This document shows, piece after piece, positions 1 to 9,372 of a stretch of DNA of 64,000 nucleotides. This DNA comes from G965207045 sp965207045 (GTDB taxonomy: Bacteria > Pseudomonadota > Alphaproteobacteria > Rickettsiales > Anaplasmataceae), in NCBI GenBank assembly GCA_965207045.1, contig OZ242261.1:620001-684000 (forward strand). Reading direction: 5' to 3'. The notes beneath the pieces were generated by a model, which was given only the letters and a program-made list of their open reading frames with translations, was not told where the DNA came from and did not search any database. Position 1 is the first letter of the stretch, and every line of letters begins with the position of its first letter. The position numbers were made by a program, and so were the translations under genes.

Positions 1-720
1 AGCCAAAATTGAAAATTCGTATAATAGTAGCATAGGTACAGCCAAGCCAATTTGGCTAAAAACATCAGGCGGGGTAAGAACAGCAGCCACGATAAATATT
101 ATAACTATTGCTAATCTTCTTTTTTTAGCCAATGAATATGCAGTAACAAAACCTGCATGCGCCAATAAAGTTAGTATTACTGGTAATTGAAAAGCCAGAC
201 CAAAAGCAAACATTAATTGCACAACTAAGTCAAGATATTCTGCAACTGACGGCATAAATTCAATGGAAAGCTGACCAACACCACCTCCATCAGATTCAAA
301 ACTCACAAAAAACTTCCACGCTAATGGAAAAATATAATAATAAACAATAATTACACCAAGACTAAATAATAATGGTGTAGCAATAAGATACGGAATAATT
401 ACAGCCTTTTCTTTTTTATAAAGACCAGGTGCAATAAACATATATAATTGCCATATAAAAAATGGAGATGATATCAAAAGTGCTGCTAAAGCTGAAACCC
501 GCAAGTATACAAAAAAAGCCTCAGTCAATCCTGTGTAAATTAAACCAAATTCAAGATTACCCTTTTCTAGCTCTGCAAGAGGCATGAGAAGAAAATGGTA
601 TATATGCTCTGAGAAATAGTAACACATTGTAAACACTACTGCAAAAAACAAAACGGATAAGATTAACCTAGTCCGAAGCTCCTTAATGTGTTCAATTATC
701 GAAATTTTTTTTGTATCCAT
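1..720 (-). CDS. tatC: Sec-independent protein translocase TatC (C-terminus outside window)
   Basis: TatC is the polytopic membrane receptor of the twin-arginine translocase, which exports folded proteins. The start codon is the ATG complementary to 718-720. The frame stays open for 240 codons to the left edge, so only the C-terminal end is missing (E. coli TatC is about 258 aa). The N-terminus reads MDTKKISIIEHIKELRTR, matching the family's conserved cytoplasmic 'HLxELRxR' start. Several hydrophobic helices follow, with the conserved region around GLTEAFFVYLRVS and a late TPPD motif (AAVLTPPDVFSQIGLAVPM). A TatB-like gene lies separately at 18264-18503, so Tat components are dispersed. The identification is firm. 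Confidence 0.95.
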   Translation of the reverse strand, partial: MDTKKISIIEHIKELRTRLILSVLFFAVVFTMCYYFSEHIYHFLLMPLAELEKGNLEFGLIYTGLTEAFFVYLRVSALAALLISSPFFIWQLYMFIAPGLYKKEKAVIIPYLIATPLLFSLGVIIVYYYIFPLAWKFFVSFESDGGGVGQLSIEFMPSVAEYLDLVVQLMFAFGLAFQLPVILTLLAHAGFVTAYSLAKKRRLAIVIIFIVAAVLTPPDVFSQIGLAVPMLLLYEFSILA

Positions 721-891
721 TTGCTAAACAATATACAACCAAATCACTATTATAATAACTATAACTTATTATCTCTTTTTGTTTTGAATTATAAATGATA
801 ATAATAAATAAGATAATGAATAAGATACTATTTGTATATCTATTATAACCATAATATAATAACGCATGTAAGTTTTTTATCAGAGACAATT

Positions 892-1596
892 ATGCAAGAT
901 CCTAAAACAAAAAATCATAATTCAAAAAATACAAACAAGCGTAGTAATAGCAACAACTCCATAAGTGTAACTACAGAAAAACAATCTAAAAAGATCCGGA
1001 TAGAGGAACCAGAAGATGAAAATAAAAAAACTGAAGCCAGAAGGAATATGTTAGAACAAGATGTCACCAATCTTACGGAAAAACCTAAAAAGAAATTTAC
1101 AAAAAAGGAGTTAAAAGGTAAAAATAGAAAACTTCAAGCCAAAATTGATGCATTAGAAGAGGAATTAAAAGAAAAGGAGTTAGAAAATAAAACTATAGAA
1201 CTTCGAGCCATAAATAGTGAACTTCAAGTAAAATTTTATACATTAAAACAAGATATTGCGAATCTTAGTGCACAAGTTAATACTCACATAGAGCATGATG
1301 GGTGTACAACAATGCTAGAATACAACAACCCAGATAATAGCAGAAACACCAGTACAAATCCATCAATAGTACAAGCAATACCTGAACAAAATCAAATTGA
1401 ACCACGTTTGCGAAACACTGTGATTACGACGGGTACATGGATTCCTCCCACTTCTAGTCAGTCAGCACCTCAGACTCAGGAGGAACCTTCCAGTTTAGTT
1501 AGTACTAACTTGAATTCAACATCAACCACAGTTCTGCATGAACAAAATAACTTTATAGAAGAAGAAATTGATGACCAAGTTGTGCCTTCTTTATAA
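892..1596 (+). CDS. Hydrophilic coiled-coil hypothetical protein
   Basis: I do not recognise this 234-residue protein. I chose the ATG at 892 rather than the upstream in-frame start at 832, because the protein then begins MQDPKTKN, much like the gene at 3901 (MQDNNTTV), and the 20 residues upstream look like untranslated AT-rich sequence. The first 60 residues are rich in Asn, Lys and Ser. Residues of roughly 60-130 are Lys/Glu-rich with heptad-like spacing (KKELKGKNRKLQAKIDALEE) and probably form a coiled coil. The C-terminal third is Pro/Ser/Thr/Gln-rich and probably disordered. There is no signal peptide or membrane helix. The composition would suit a secreted effector, but that is inference only. 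Confidence 0.6.
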   Translation: MQDPKTKNHNSKNTNKRSNSNNSISVTTEKQSKKIRIEEPEDENKKTEARRNMLEQDVTNLTEKPKKKFTKKELKGKNRKLQAKIDALEEELKEKELENKTIELRAINSELQVKFYTLKQDIANLSAQVNTHIEHDGCTTMLEYNNPDNSRNTSTNPSIVQAIPEQNQIEPRLRNTVITTGTWIPPTSSQSAPQTQEEPSSLVSTNLNSTSTTVLHEQNNFIEEEIDDQVVPSL

Positions 1597-1712
1597 CTAT
1601 GAATATTGGCACATTTACTATAGATATATGGCTTATGTTGGAAGAGTAAAACTCTATAGAATAAGCAAAGTTTGTGATATAAATTAAATATGTTGTCACT
1701 GTTTCAGTGTAA

Positions 1713-1735
1713 AAAGCATCTATTGTAGATGTTTT
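1713..1735. terminator. Bidirectional hairpin terminator candidate
   Basis: A 10-bp stem (AAAGCATCTA pairing with TAGATGTTTT, one G-T pair) encloses a 3-nt loop. It has A-rich and T-rich flanks and lies between two convergent genes (the coiled-coil gene ending at 1596 and uvrB ending at 1858). A smaller hairpin, CACTG-TTT-CAGTG, lies just upstream at 1697-1709. Position and structure fit a terminator serving both strands. Confidence 0.5.
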
Positions 1736-1857
1736 AAAGCAATTCGATTCAAGTTTTCCCTAACCACAATAGTCTATACTTGAATTTTGTGCTTTGAAAA
1801 TTTTAAATAGTAAGAAAAGAAACTGGCATAAGGATCAAATCTCATTTTTAAACTTGT

Positions 1858-3804
1858 TTAGTCAATTTTCTTACTTTTCTTAATTCTATCTCTTAACTTA
1901 GCAGCCAATTCAAAATCAAGATTTTCAGCAGCATGAAGCATTTGTTTCTCCAAATCTTTAACATTTATTTCTAACTCTATAGTTCTATCTAAACTTTTCA
2001 CTTCTTCCTCTTTATCCTGAAAAGTTCTTTTCAATTCTTTGAGGATTGAAGTTGGAGTAATATTATGCTTTCTATTATAATATTGCTGAATCTTGCGCCT
2101 TCTATTCGTTTCATCAAGTGCACGTTTCAACGATCCCGTCATCTTATCTGCATAAAGTATAACCCTTCCCTCAACATTTCTTGCAACTCTACCGATTGTT
2201 TGAATAAGTGACGTCTCAGAACGCAGGAAACCCTCCTTATCGGCATCCAGTATAGCCACCAAACCGCATTCTGGAATATCCAACCCCTCTCGCAACAGAT
2301 TGACGCCAACTATTACATCTATTTTACCCAAACGTAGATTGTGTATTATTCCAATTCGATCCAAAGTATCAACATCAGAATGCAAATATTCTACTTTAAT
2401 ATTAATCTCCTTCATATACTTAGCAAGATTTTCTGCCATTTTTTTTGTCAATGTAGTGACCAAAATGCGATAGCCAGCTTTAATCGTTTTCTGGCATTCA
2501 TGCAGTAAACTATCAACCTGTCCCTCAACAGGTTTAACAATGCATTCAGGATCAACTAAACCTGTTGGCCTAATAATCTGTTCAACAATTTCATTACCTA
2601 CCTTAGTCAACTCATATCTTCCAGGAGTTGCCGAAACATAAATTGTTTGCGGACGCATCTTATCCCATTCTTCAAACTTCAAAGGACGGTTATCCCTAGC
2701 AGAAGGCAACCTAAAACCATATTCAATTAGATTGTTTTTACGTGCCTGATCACCATTATACATAGCACCAATCTGCGGTACGCTTACATGACTTTCATCA
2801 ACAAAAAGCAATGCATCTTCAGGTAAATATTCAAACAAAGTTGGCGGTGGCTCCCCTGATTTCTTTCCTGAAAGATATAAAGAATAATTTTCAATACCTT
2901 TGCAAGAACCAACTTCCTCAATCATTTCGATATCAAAGTTTGTTCTTTGCTCTATTCTATGTGCTTCAATTAGCATATTATGCTCCTTATAGTACTGCAC
3001 TCTTTCTTGTAATTCGGCTTGAATTTTTTTTATAGCCTGTTTTAATGTAGATCGTGGTGTTACATAGTGACTATTAGCAAAAATAGTAATCTTTTCCAAC
3101 CTAGAAGTTTTATTACCTGTCAGCGGATCAAATTCTATAATATCATCAATCTCATCGCCGAAAAAAGATACTCTCCACGCATTATTCTCATAGTGGGATG
3201 GGAATATATTTATTATATCACCTTTTACATCAAAATTTCCTCGCTCAAATTTTGTTTTATTACGTTCATATTGCAGTTCCACCAATTTTGCTTGTAAATT
3301 TTTCATCGGTATAGAATCACCAATTTTCAATTTTATGACCATACTTAAGTATGATTCAGGAGCACCTAAACCATATATGCAAGATACACTGGCTACAATA
3401 ATTACATCCTTACGTTCTAGCAAAGACCTTGTCGCCGAATGGCGCAATCGATCTATACGCTCATTTATAGAGGAATCTTTTTCTATATATAAGTCATTTT
3501 TCGCAATGTAAGCTTCTGGCTGATAATAATCATAATATGAAACAAAGTATTCGACTGCATTTTCAGGAAAGAAGTTACACATTTCCTCATATAATTGAGC
3601 GGCCAATGTTTTATTATGAGCAATAATTAACGCTGACCTTTGAGTTTGCTCTATAATATTTGCCATAGTGAAAGTCTTACCTGATCCTGTCACACCAAGC
3701 AGAACTTGATCTTTTTTATTTTTTTCAATTCCCTTTACCAGTTTATTTATTGCATTTTGCTGATCCTCAGATACTGTAAATCCAGTTTTTAATTTAAATC
3801 GCAT
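1858..3804 (-). CDS. uvrB: Excinuclease ABC subunit UvrB
   Basis: UvrB is the helicase-like damage-verification subunit of nucleotide excision repair; it receives DNA from UvrA and recruits UvrC. At 648 aa it is close to the usual length (E. coli 673). Visible hallmarks are Walker A GVTGSGKT near residue 40, the beta-hairpin region [14 protein letters not shown] near residue 92, DEAD-like box [10 protein letters not shown], helicase motif [14 protein letters not shown], motif [11 protein letters not shown], and a C-terminal UVR domain ([20 protein letters not shown]) that contacts UvrC. The gene stands alone on minus, convergent with the preceding hypothetical gene. No uvrA or uvrC is in the window. 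Confidence 0.98.
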   Translation of the reverse strand: MRFKLKTGFTVSEDQQNAINKLVKGIEKNKKDQVLLGVTGSGKTFTMANIIEQTQRSALIIAHNKTLAAQLYEEMCNFFPENAVEYFVSYYDYYQPEAYIAKNDLYIEKDSSINERIDRLRHSATRSLLERKDVIIVASVSCIYGLGAPESYLSMVIKLKIGDSIPMKNLQAKLVELQYERNKTKFERGNFDVKGDIINIFPSHYENNAWRVSFFGDEIDDIIEFDPLTGNKTSRLEKITIFANSHYVTPRSTLKQAIKKIQAELQERVQYYKEHNMLIEAHRIEQRTNFDIEMIEEVGSCKGIENYSLYLSGKKSGEPPPTLFEYLPEDALLFVDESHVSVPQIGAMYNGDQARKNNLIEYGFRLPSARDNRPLKFEEWDKMRPQTIYVSATPGRYELTKVGNEIVEQIIRPTGLVDPECIVKPVEGQVDSLLHECQKTIKAGYRILVTTLTKKMAENLAKYMKEINIKVEYLHSDVDTLDRIGIIHNLRLGKIDVIVGVNLLREGLDIPECGLVAILDADKEGFLRSETSLIQTIGRVARNVEGRVILYADKMTGSLKRALDETNRRRKIQQYYNRKHNITPTSILKELKRTFQDKEEEVKSLDRTIELEINVKDLEKQMLHAAENLDFELAAKLRDRIKKSKKID

Positions 3805-3900
3805 ATGGATTTAAGGTTATCATAAAAAAACAGTAAATTAAAATCCTTGCCAAATTACATATATCATAATACAATAGGCTAAGATGTAATAATACGAGCC

Positions 3901-5676
3901 ATGCAAGACAATAACACAACAGTAGATTTTTTCCCCAAACCAAAAACAGATCCTCTTTTAATACAAAAGCTTTTTTTAACTAACCTTTGTCATAGCATCT
4001 TAAACTCTTTTCTTAATCTTGAAGAAGCAAATTGTGATGGTTTATCTAGATCTATTCATAGCATAGTAAAAAAACTCGATGCTGAAATAGAAAGACAACC
4101 TTGTAACAACAAACAATCACATATTCTTGATAATTTATTGAAAAGTGAGACAAGTTTCGCTTTTAGTACTTACAATTTAACTCGTCACATAAGGGGGAAA
4201 ATGAAGGAAGGAAAAAACAACCATTACTTAAAGTTTCCTACACTAGCTGTTCTTATTTGCATTGATAAAATACTTAAATCGTTCGAATCGCCAGAATTGG
4301 ATATTCTTAAAGGTCATGTCTCGTTAGATTTGGAAAATTTTAAAAAAACAGGAAAGTTTTATAAAGCCCTTTATTTAGCAGTATTAGATATCTATAATAC
4401 AGTTTTTAAGCTACGAAAAATCACAGCTAATAGTACAGACCCAATATTCTCTAGAGAGAAGACTTTTCTATATTGGATGGAGCACTACTTTAGTCACATT
4501 AAACTTACTTCAATAGACAAAGCAGCAGAAAAATTAGAAAAAACACAAAATATTAACTTCAGTCTTATACTGCAGTACGATCTAATCCTAGATTATTATA
4601 GTAAAGTATTGGAATCTAAAAAAGGCATAAACCTTCTAAAAATAAATCAGGACTTTTTAAAATGGAAAGATGAAACTTTCCCAGAGATTAGAACCCTATT
4701 AGCAAGTAATTCAGTGTACAGGATAGAAGAAGTAGTAGCACAAAATATTAACTTCAGTCTTATACTGAAGTACGATCTAATCCTAGATTATTATAGTAGA
4801 ATATTGAAATCTAAAAAAGGCATAAACCTTCTAAAAATAAATCAGGACTTTTTAAAATGGAAAGATGAAACTTTCCCAGAGATTAGAACCCTATTAGCAA
4901 GTAATTCAGTGTACAGGATAGAAGAAGTAGTAGCACAAGATATTAACTTCAGTCTTATACTGAAGTACGATCTAATCCTAGATTATTATAGTAAAGTATT
5001 GGAATCTGAAAAAGACATAAACCTTCTAAAAATAAATCAGGACTTTTTAAACTGGAAAGATGAAACTTTCCCCGAGATTAGAACCCTATTAGCAAGTAAG
5101 TCAGTGCAAAACGGGACTCATCTTAATTGCAGGATAGAATTAGAATTTGATATTATACGTCACTACTGGTCTACATTAACTCAAAGAGCACACAATAAAA
5201 CAGAAATTGATAATGCAGTCACTAATTTCTTAGTATGGCAAAATAGTGTTTTTCCTGACTTAAAACATGAAATATTTGCCCGGTTTATTTATCACGTCAC
5301 ATTGAAAATAATAGAGTTCAAGCAAACTGGTGGCGAAAATCCTCCACGTCATCTTTTTTCTCAATGGATGGAAAAGAATTATCCTGAAATACCACGTAGA
5401 TCATTGTATGAATTAATGCATATATTTAACACAAGCGATAAAATTCCACAAAAGGCAAATTCATTTGCTTTATTTAGAGATAGTCAAGAAAACGCAACCG
5501 GATTCTCTTCACATCCAACAATAGGCCTTACTAATACCACCAAAGCAGCAACAAAACGGAAATATTTACATTCTGAAACGGAATACCCAACACCAGTACC
5601 AAGCTCTACAGTTAGTGCAGATTTAGAACTATCTACACTTGCGACAAACAGAAAAAATACCACTTTAGGTTATTGA
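3901..5676 (+). CDS. Tandem-repeat hypothetical protein
   Basis: This 591-residue protein is not recognised. It has no signal peptide or membrane segment. Its centre (residues about 216-410) holds three nearly identical 65-residue repeats, each starting NINFSLILQYDLILDYYS (or a variant) and ending near RIEEVVAQ; a more diverged fourth relative may follow (IELEFDIIRHYWSTL). The repeats are predicted helical and rich in Leu, Ile, Lys and Trp. The C-terminal ~90 residues are Ser/Thr-rich and look disordered. Rickettsiales carry lineage-specific repeat proteins that are often secreted effectors or antigens, and this composition fits, but no secretion signal can be demonstrated here. Start ATG at 3901. 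Confidence 0.65.
   Translation: MQDNNTTVDFFPKPKTDPLLIQKLFLTNLCHSILNSFLNLEEANCDGLSRSIHSIVKKLDAEIERQPCNNKQSHILDNLLKSETSFAFSTYNLTRHIRGKMKEGKNNHYLKFPTLAVLICIDKILKSFESPELDILKGHVSLDLENFKKTGKFYKALYLAVLDIYNTVFKLRKITANSTDPIFSREKTFLYWMEHYFSHIKLTSIDKAAEKLEKTQNINFSLILQYDLILDYYSKVLESKKGINLLKINQDFLKWKDETFPEIRTLLASNSVYRIEEVVAQNINFSLILKYDLILDYYSRILKSKKGINLLKINQDFLKWKDETFPEIRTLLASNSVYRIEEVVAQDINFSLILKYDLILDYYSKVLESEKDINLLKINQDFLNWKDETFPEIRTLLASKSVQNGTHLNCRIELEFDIIRHYWSTLTQRAHNKTEIDNAVTNFLVWQNSVFPDLKHEIFARFIYHVTLKIIEFKQTGGENPPRHLFSQWMEKNYPEIPRRSLYELMHIFNTSDKIPQKANSFALFRDSQENATGFSSHPTIGLTNTTKAATKRKYLHSETEYPTPVPSSTVSADLELSTLATNRKNTTLGY
4546..5105 (+). repeat. 195-bp tandem repeat, about 2.9 copies
   Basis: Copies begin at 4546, 4741 and 4936, giving an exact 195-bp period (65 codons), so the reading frame is kept. 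Copies 1 and 2 are almost identical; copy 3 carries several substitutions and diverges after about 5105. This suggests recent in-frame expansion by slippage or unequal recombination. Confidence 0.92.
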
Positions 5677-5806
5677 AACAAATTTCTTTTTTGCAAAGAT
5701 GTAAATAAATTTTTTATCAATCAGGTTTAGTACTATGAAACTTGCATAATAGTCCATAAAGGAATACAATCAGCCTGAGATAATTAACCTTATTCAAATT
5801 TACGCT

Positions 5807-6511
5807 GTGTTGAAAGGAAGAATTGCCTTGGTTACCGGCGCTTCGAGCGATATTGGTGCTGCTGTTGCCAAGGAATATGCAAAAAATGGAGCTCATGTTA
5901 TATTGCTAGGACGAGACTTAAAAAAACTAGAAGCAGTAGATGATATAATAAAGGTGTTTGATGGTGAATCAACCATTATCAACATGGATTTGAGTGACTT
6001 TGATAAGATACCCTTATTAGCAGCTTCGATTTCAACACGATTTACAAAATTAGATATATTAGTTGGAAACGCTGCTATAATGGGAGATTTGGGGTTATTA
6101 ATTGATTGCAGACAAGAAATGTGGCATAATATATTTAACATCAATTTGCACGCTAATTGGGAATTAATAAGACATCTCGATCCATTACTTAAGCTTTCTG
6201 ATTCTGGCAGAGTCATATTTATAACTTCAGATTCTGTAAAGATGCAAAATCCTGCTTTTTGGGGGCCATTCATGATAAGCAAATCTGCAATAGAAGCCAT
6301 GGCTAGGCTTTATTCAGCAGAAACCCAACACACAAATGTCAAGGTTAACCTAGTAAATCCAGGACCAGTTGCAACAAAAATGTATAAAAAAGCTTATCCA
6401 GGGCAGGACTTAAGTCTAATAGCACAACCAGAAGATATAACTGAAATCTTTGTAAAGTTGGCGTCTGAAAAATGCGTATTTTCTGGCAAAACACATGAAG
6501 CACAAACCTAA
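5807..6511 (+). CDS. Short-chain dehydrogenase/reductase family protein
   Basis: This 234-residue Rossmann-fold protein resembles the YciK/FabG-like SDR group. The N-terminal cofactor motif reads TGASSDIGAAVA (normally TGxxxGIG; the middle Gly is Asp), followed by a later NAA-type motif (VGNAAIM) and the catalytic Ser region VIFITSDS. The active-site YxxxK appears as FMISK (codon TTC), so the catalytic tyrosine is replaced by phenylalanine. The start is GTG at 5807, or TTG at 5810. The stop lies 2 nt before hemD, so the two are probably cotranscribed. The substrate is unknown. The Tyr-to-Phe change suggests reduced or altered catalysis, which is inference. Confidence 0.85.
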   Translation: MLKGRIALVTGASSDIGAAVAKEYAKNGAHVILLGRDLKKLEAVDDIIKVFDGESTIINMDLSDFDKIPLLAASISTRFTKLDILVGNAAIMGDLGLLIDCRQEMWHNIFNINLHANWELIRHLDPLLKLSDSGRVIFITSDSVKMQNPAFWGPFMISKSAIEAMARLYSAETQHTNVKVNLVNPGPVATKMYKKAYPGQDLSLIAQPEDITEIFVKLASEKCVFSGKTHEAQT

Positions 6512-6513
6512 GA

Positions 6514-7215
6514 ATGATATTGATCACTCGACCATTAGAATGTGCACTCGAAACACAACTAGAATTATCCAAACATAATATAGCTTCTTATATAGAACCA
6601 CTAATTAAATTTAAATCATATACAAACAAAAAAATCATTTATGACAAAGAAACAGTAATATTAACAAGTAAAAATGCAGTCAGAGCTATAATACAAAGAT
6701 CTGATAATAAGAATTACAAGAAAATAATAGCAATAGGAAATAAAACAGCAGAATTTGCCAATATAAAAGGATTAAAGAACATAATTCCAGTAGGCAATAA
6801 TGTAAAAGATCTAATCAATTATATAATTAAACATTGCTACAACGAAAAATTATTATATCTCAGTGCAAAGGAGATTTCATACCCCCTAGATAAAATTTTA
6901 TCTAAAAAAGGTTTTGCAATAAAAAGAGTGACTATTTATGAAATGACTCACAGCACCCAATTAAGCAAAAAATGTATTCAGCACCTTGTTGAAAACCAAA
7001 TTAGTGGAATTACTTTTCTTTCCTTAAACACTGGAAAAATATTTATTAAATTAATTTCTCAACATAATTTAGGAAATTTTTTACAAAAAATAAATGCATA
7101 TTCATTAAGTAAAAGTATTAGCAAGTATCTAGAGCAAACCACGTGGAAAAATCTATATTTTCCAACAATTCCAACACATAAACACTTAATTGATATCATT
7201 ATTATTAGTAAATAA
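6514..7215 (+). CDS. hemD: Uroporphyrinogen-III synthase HemD
   Basis: HemD closes and rearranges hydroxymethylbilane to uroporphyrinogen III in haem biosynthesis. The 233-residue length is typical. Family features are the start MILITRPLECALETQLEL (family pattern '(I/V)TRP...'), the mid-protein VILTSKNAVRAI and the C-terminal ITFLSLNTGKIF region. HemD is poorly conserved in sequence, so the call rests on these motifs plus length. It follows the SDR gene by 2 nt. hemB, an earlier step of the same pathway, is at 57464-58426. Confidence 0.85.
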   Translation: MILITRPLECALETQLELSKHNIASYIEPLIKFKSYTNKKIIYDKETVILTSKNAVRAIIQRSDNKNYKKIIAIGNKTAEFANIKGLKNIIPVGNNVKDLINYIIKHCYNEKLLYLSAKEISYPLDKILSKKGFAIKRVTIYEMTHSTQLSKKCIQHLVENQISGITFLSLNTGKIFIKLISQHNLGNFLQKINAYSLSKSISKYLEQTTWKNLYFPTIPTHKHLIDIIIISK

Positions 7216-7221
7216 ATAAAA

Positions 7222-7235
7222 TATTGATATCAATA
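7222..7235. promoter_or_regulatory. 14-bp palindrome upstream of ald
   Basis: TATTGATATCAATA is a perfect palindrome in the 61-bp gap between hemD and ald, about 40 bp before the ald start. It could be a regulator site controlling ald-pdhA. Palindromes of this length also arise by chance in AT-rich DNA, so support is weak. Confidence 0.25.
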
Positions 7236-7276
7236 ATTACTTATAGATAATCTTAATAGCAATAAAGATAAGTTAC

Positions 7277-8398
7277 ATGAGAATAGGAGTACCAAAAGAA
7301 ATCAAACCTCAAGAAATGAGAGTAGGATTAAACCCTGCAAATGTTGAAGTCTTGATAATAAGTGGCCATAAGGTGTTTATTGAAAACAATGCCGGCTTAG
7401 GTAGTGGCTTTAGTAATGAAGATTATACAAAGTTTGGTGCCACTATAACTGATAATGCAGAAGAAATTTTTGCTTCAACTGACATGATAGTAAAAGTAAA
7501 AGAGCCCCAACCTCATGAATGCAAAATGCTACGCAAAGGACAAATTATATTTACATACCTGCATCTCGCAGCCGACCCCAAACAAACCAGGCTATTACTC
7601 GAATCAGATTCCATAGCAATTGCATATGAAACAGTAACTGGTAATTACAATGCACTCCCACTGTTAGCACCTATGAGCGCAATAGCTGGAAGGTTATCAG
7701 TACAAGTAGGTACACAATACCTAGAAAATACAAAAGATGGAATGGGAATATTACTAAGCGGAGTACATGGTACAACACCTGCAAGAGTAGTAATTATAGG
7801 TGGTGGAATAGTTGGTGTAAATGCAGCAAGAATAGCTATGGGACTTGAAGCGAGTGTCACTATAATAGATAAGTCACTTCCTCGCATACAGCAATTGGAT
7901 GATATGTATAGTCCAAAATTAAAGTCACTGTATTCAATTAAAAGCACAATAGAAGAACAACTCTCACATGCTGATTTAGTAATAGGATCTGTTTTAATAC
8001 CAGGTGCAGCAGCGCCGAAAATTGTAACAGAAAATATGATAAAAAATATGAAAGAAAAATCAGTCTTTGTAGACGTAGCAATCGATCAAGGAGGATGTTC
8101 TGAAACTAGTAAACCAACAATACATAAAAGCCCAACATATACAAAACACGGAGTAATACACTATTGTGTTATGAATATGCCAAGCAACGTCTCCCGTACA
8201 GCTACTCTAGCACTCAACAATGCAACGCTTAATTTTATAATGTCACTTGCAACTCATGGATACAAAAATGCATTACGCAACAATCCTCACTTACGCAATG
8301 GCTTAAATATATACTATGGTAAAGTAACAAACAAAGGAGTTGCAGAAAGCTTAAATTATAAATATCATTCTCCAAATGAAGTATTAGGAATAGCATGA
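7277..8398 (+). CDS. ald: Alanine dehydrogenase
   Basis: Ald catalyses NAD-dependent oxidative deamination of L-alanine to pyruvate and ammonia. The 373 residues match the family length. The N-terminal MRIGVPKEIKPQEMRVGLNP, substrate-binding KVKEPQP and YLHLAAD segments, and the NAD-binding glycine loop VVIIGGGIVGVNAARIA (around residues 174-190) are all present. The stop overlaps the pdhA start by 4 bp (ATGA), suggesting translational coupling. This joins alanine-to-pyruvate with pyruvate-to-acetyl-CoA. An alanine/glycine:cation symporter at 38143-39495 could supply the substrate. Confidence 0.97.
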   Translation: MRIGVPKEIKPQEMRVGLNPANVEVLIISGHKVFIENNAGLGSGFSNEDYTKFGATITDNAEEIFASTDMIVKVKEPQPHECKMLRKGQIIFTYLHLAADPKQTRLLLESDSIAIAYETVTGNYNALPLLAPMSAIAGRLSVQVGTQYLENTKDGMGILLSGVHGTTPARVVIIGGGIVGVNAARIAMGLEASVTIIDKSLPRIQQLDDMYSPKLKSLYSIKSTIEEQLSHADLVIGSVLIPGAAAPKIVTENMIKNMKEKSVFVDVAIDQGGCSETSKPTIHKSPTYTKHGVIHYCVMNMPSNVSRTATLALNNATLNFIMSLATHGYKNALRNNPHLRNGLNIYYGKVTNKGVAESLNYKYHSPNEVLGIA

Positions 8399-9372
8399 CG
8401 TCATCAAAAAAGCAGTTAATAAAAATATACCGCGATATGCTATTACTTCGAAGGTTTGAAGAAAGAGCAGCACAAAAATACACAATGGGTGAGATTGCTG
8501 GTTTCTGCCATCTATATATAGGGCAAGAAGCAATTGCAGTTGGCATGCAAACACAAGTACAAAAGCATGATTCAATCATCACAACATATCGCGACCACGG
8601 TATAATGTTAGCAAATGGGGCAGACCCTAAAGTACTTATGGCAGAGTTGACAGGAAAAGAAACTGGCTGTTCGAAAGGAAAAGGGGGTTCTATGCACATT
8701 TTTGATGTTGAAAACGGGTTTTATGGCGGACACGGAATAGTTGGAGCATCAGTACCACTTGGCACAGGGTTAGCTTTCGCTCATAAATACAAAAAAGACA
8801 ATGGAATATCTTTTACATACTTTGGCGATGGTGCAGCTAATCAAGGACAAGTTTACGAAGCCTTTAATATTGCATCTCTATGGAAACTACCAGTTATCTA
8901 TATAATTGAGAATAATGAATATGCAATGGGTACTTCAGTAGAGCGAGCATCTGCAACAACGGATCTATATAAACGTGGGGAGTGCTTTGGCATCCCTGGA
9001 CATAGAGTTGACGGCATGGATATATTTGCAGTAATGGAAGCTGCAAAAATGGCAACAGAATATGTTAGATCAAATAAAGGACCAATTTTATTGGAAATGA
9101 AATCTTACAGATATAGAGGGCATTCAATGTCTGACCCTGGCAACTATCGCACAAAAGAAGAAGTATCGAACATAAAAGAGACAAAAGATTGTATAGAAAC
9201 ATTGAAAAATTACCTACTCAAGGAGAAAATTGCTACAGAAACTGAATGCAAAAAGCATGATAAAGAAATCCAAATAATAGTAAAAGAATCTATAGTGTTT
9301 TCTGATAACTCAAATTTACCAGCTGAAAGCGAGCTATACACTGATGTGTACCAGAAAGAAAAAGAAGATTAA
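8395..9372 (+). CDS. pdhA: Pyruvate dehydrogenase E1 component subunit alpha
   Basis: This is the thiamine-pyrophosphate-binding alpha subunit of the E1 enzyme of the pyruvate dehydrogenase complex; with E1-beta it decarboxylates pyruvate. At 325 aa it matches alphaproteobacterial PdhA. The TPP motif begins GDGAANQGQVYEAFNIA and ends IIENN, and the phosphorylation-loop-like region YRYRGHSMSDPG near residue 240 is intact. The ATG overlaps the end of ald. No E1-beta, E2 or E3 gene lies in this window, so partners must be elsewhere, as is common in this order. Confidence 0.96.
   Translation: MTSSKKQLIKIYRDMLLLRRFEERAAQKYTMGEIAGFCHLYIGQEAIAVGMQTQVQKHDSIITTYRDHGIMLANGADPKVLMAELTGKETGCSKGKGGSMHIFDVENGFYGGHGIVGASVPLGTGLAFAHKYKKDNGISFTYFGDGAANQGQVYEAFNIASLWKLPVIYIIENNEYAMGTSVERASATTDLYKRGECFGIPGHRVDGMDIFAVMEAAKMATEYVRSNKGPILLEMKSYRYRGHSMSDPGNYRTKEEVSNIKETKDCIETLKNYLLKEKIATETECKKHDKEIQIIVKESIVFSDNSNLPAESELYTDVYQKEKED

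Noticed and set aside
2811..3297. Plus-strand open frames inside uvrB
   Set aside because: They are antisense shadows of the intact uvrB gene and have no start context or protein-like composition.
4546..5105. CRISPR or minisatellite outside a gene
   Set aside because: The period is an exact multiple of three inside one long open frame and there are no unique spacers.
5893..6300. Minus-strand frame opposite the SDR gene
   Set aside because: It lies wholly inside a recognisable SDR gene and resembles no protein.
8235..8699. Minus-strand frame spanning the ald-pdhA junction
   Set aside because: It is Cys-rich antisense sequence across two firmly identified genes.
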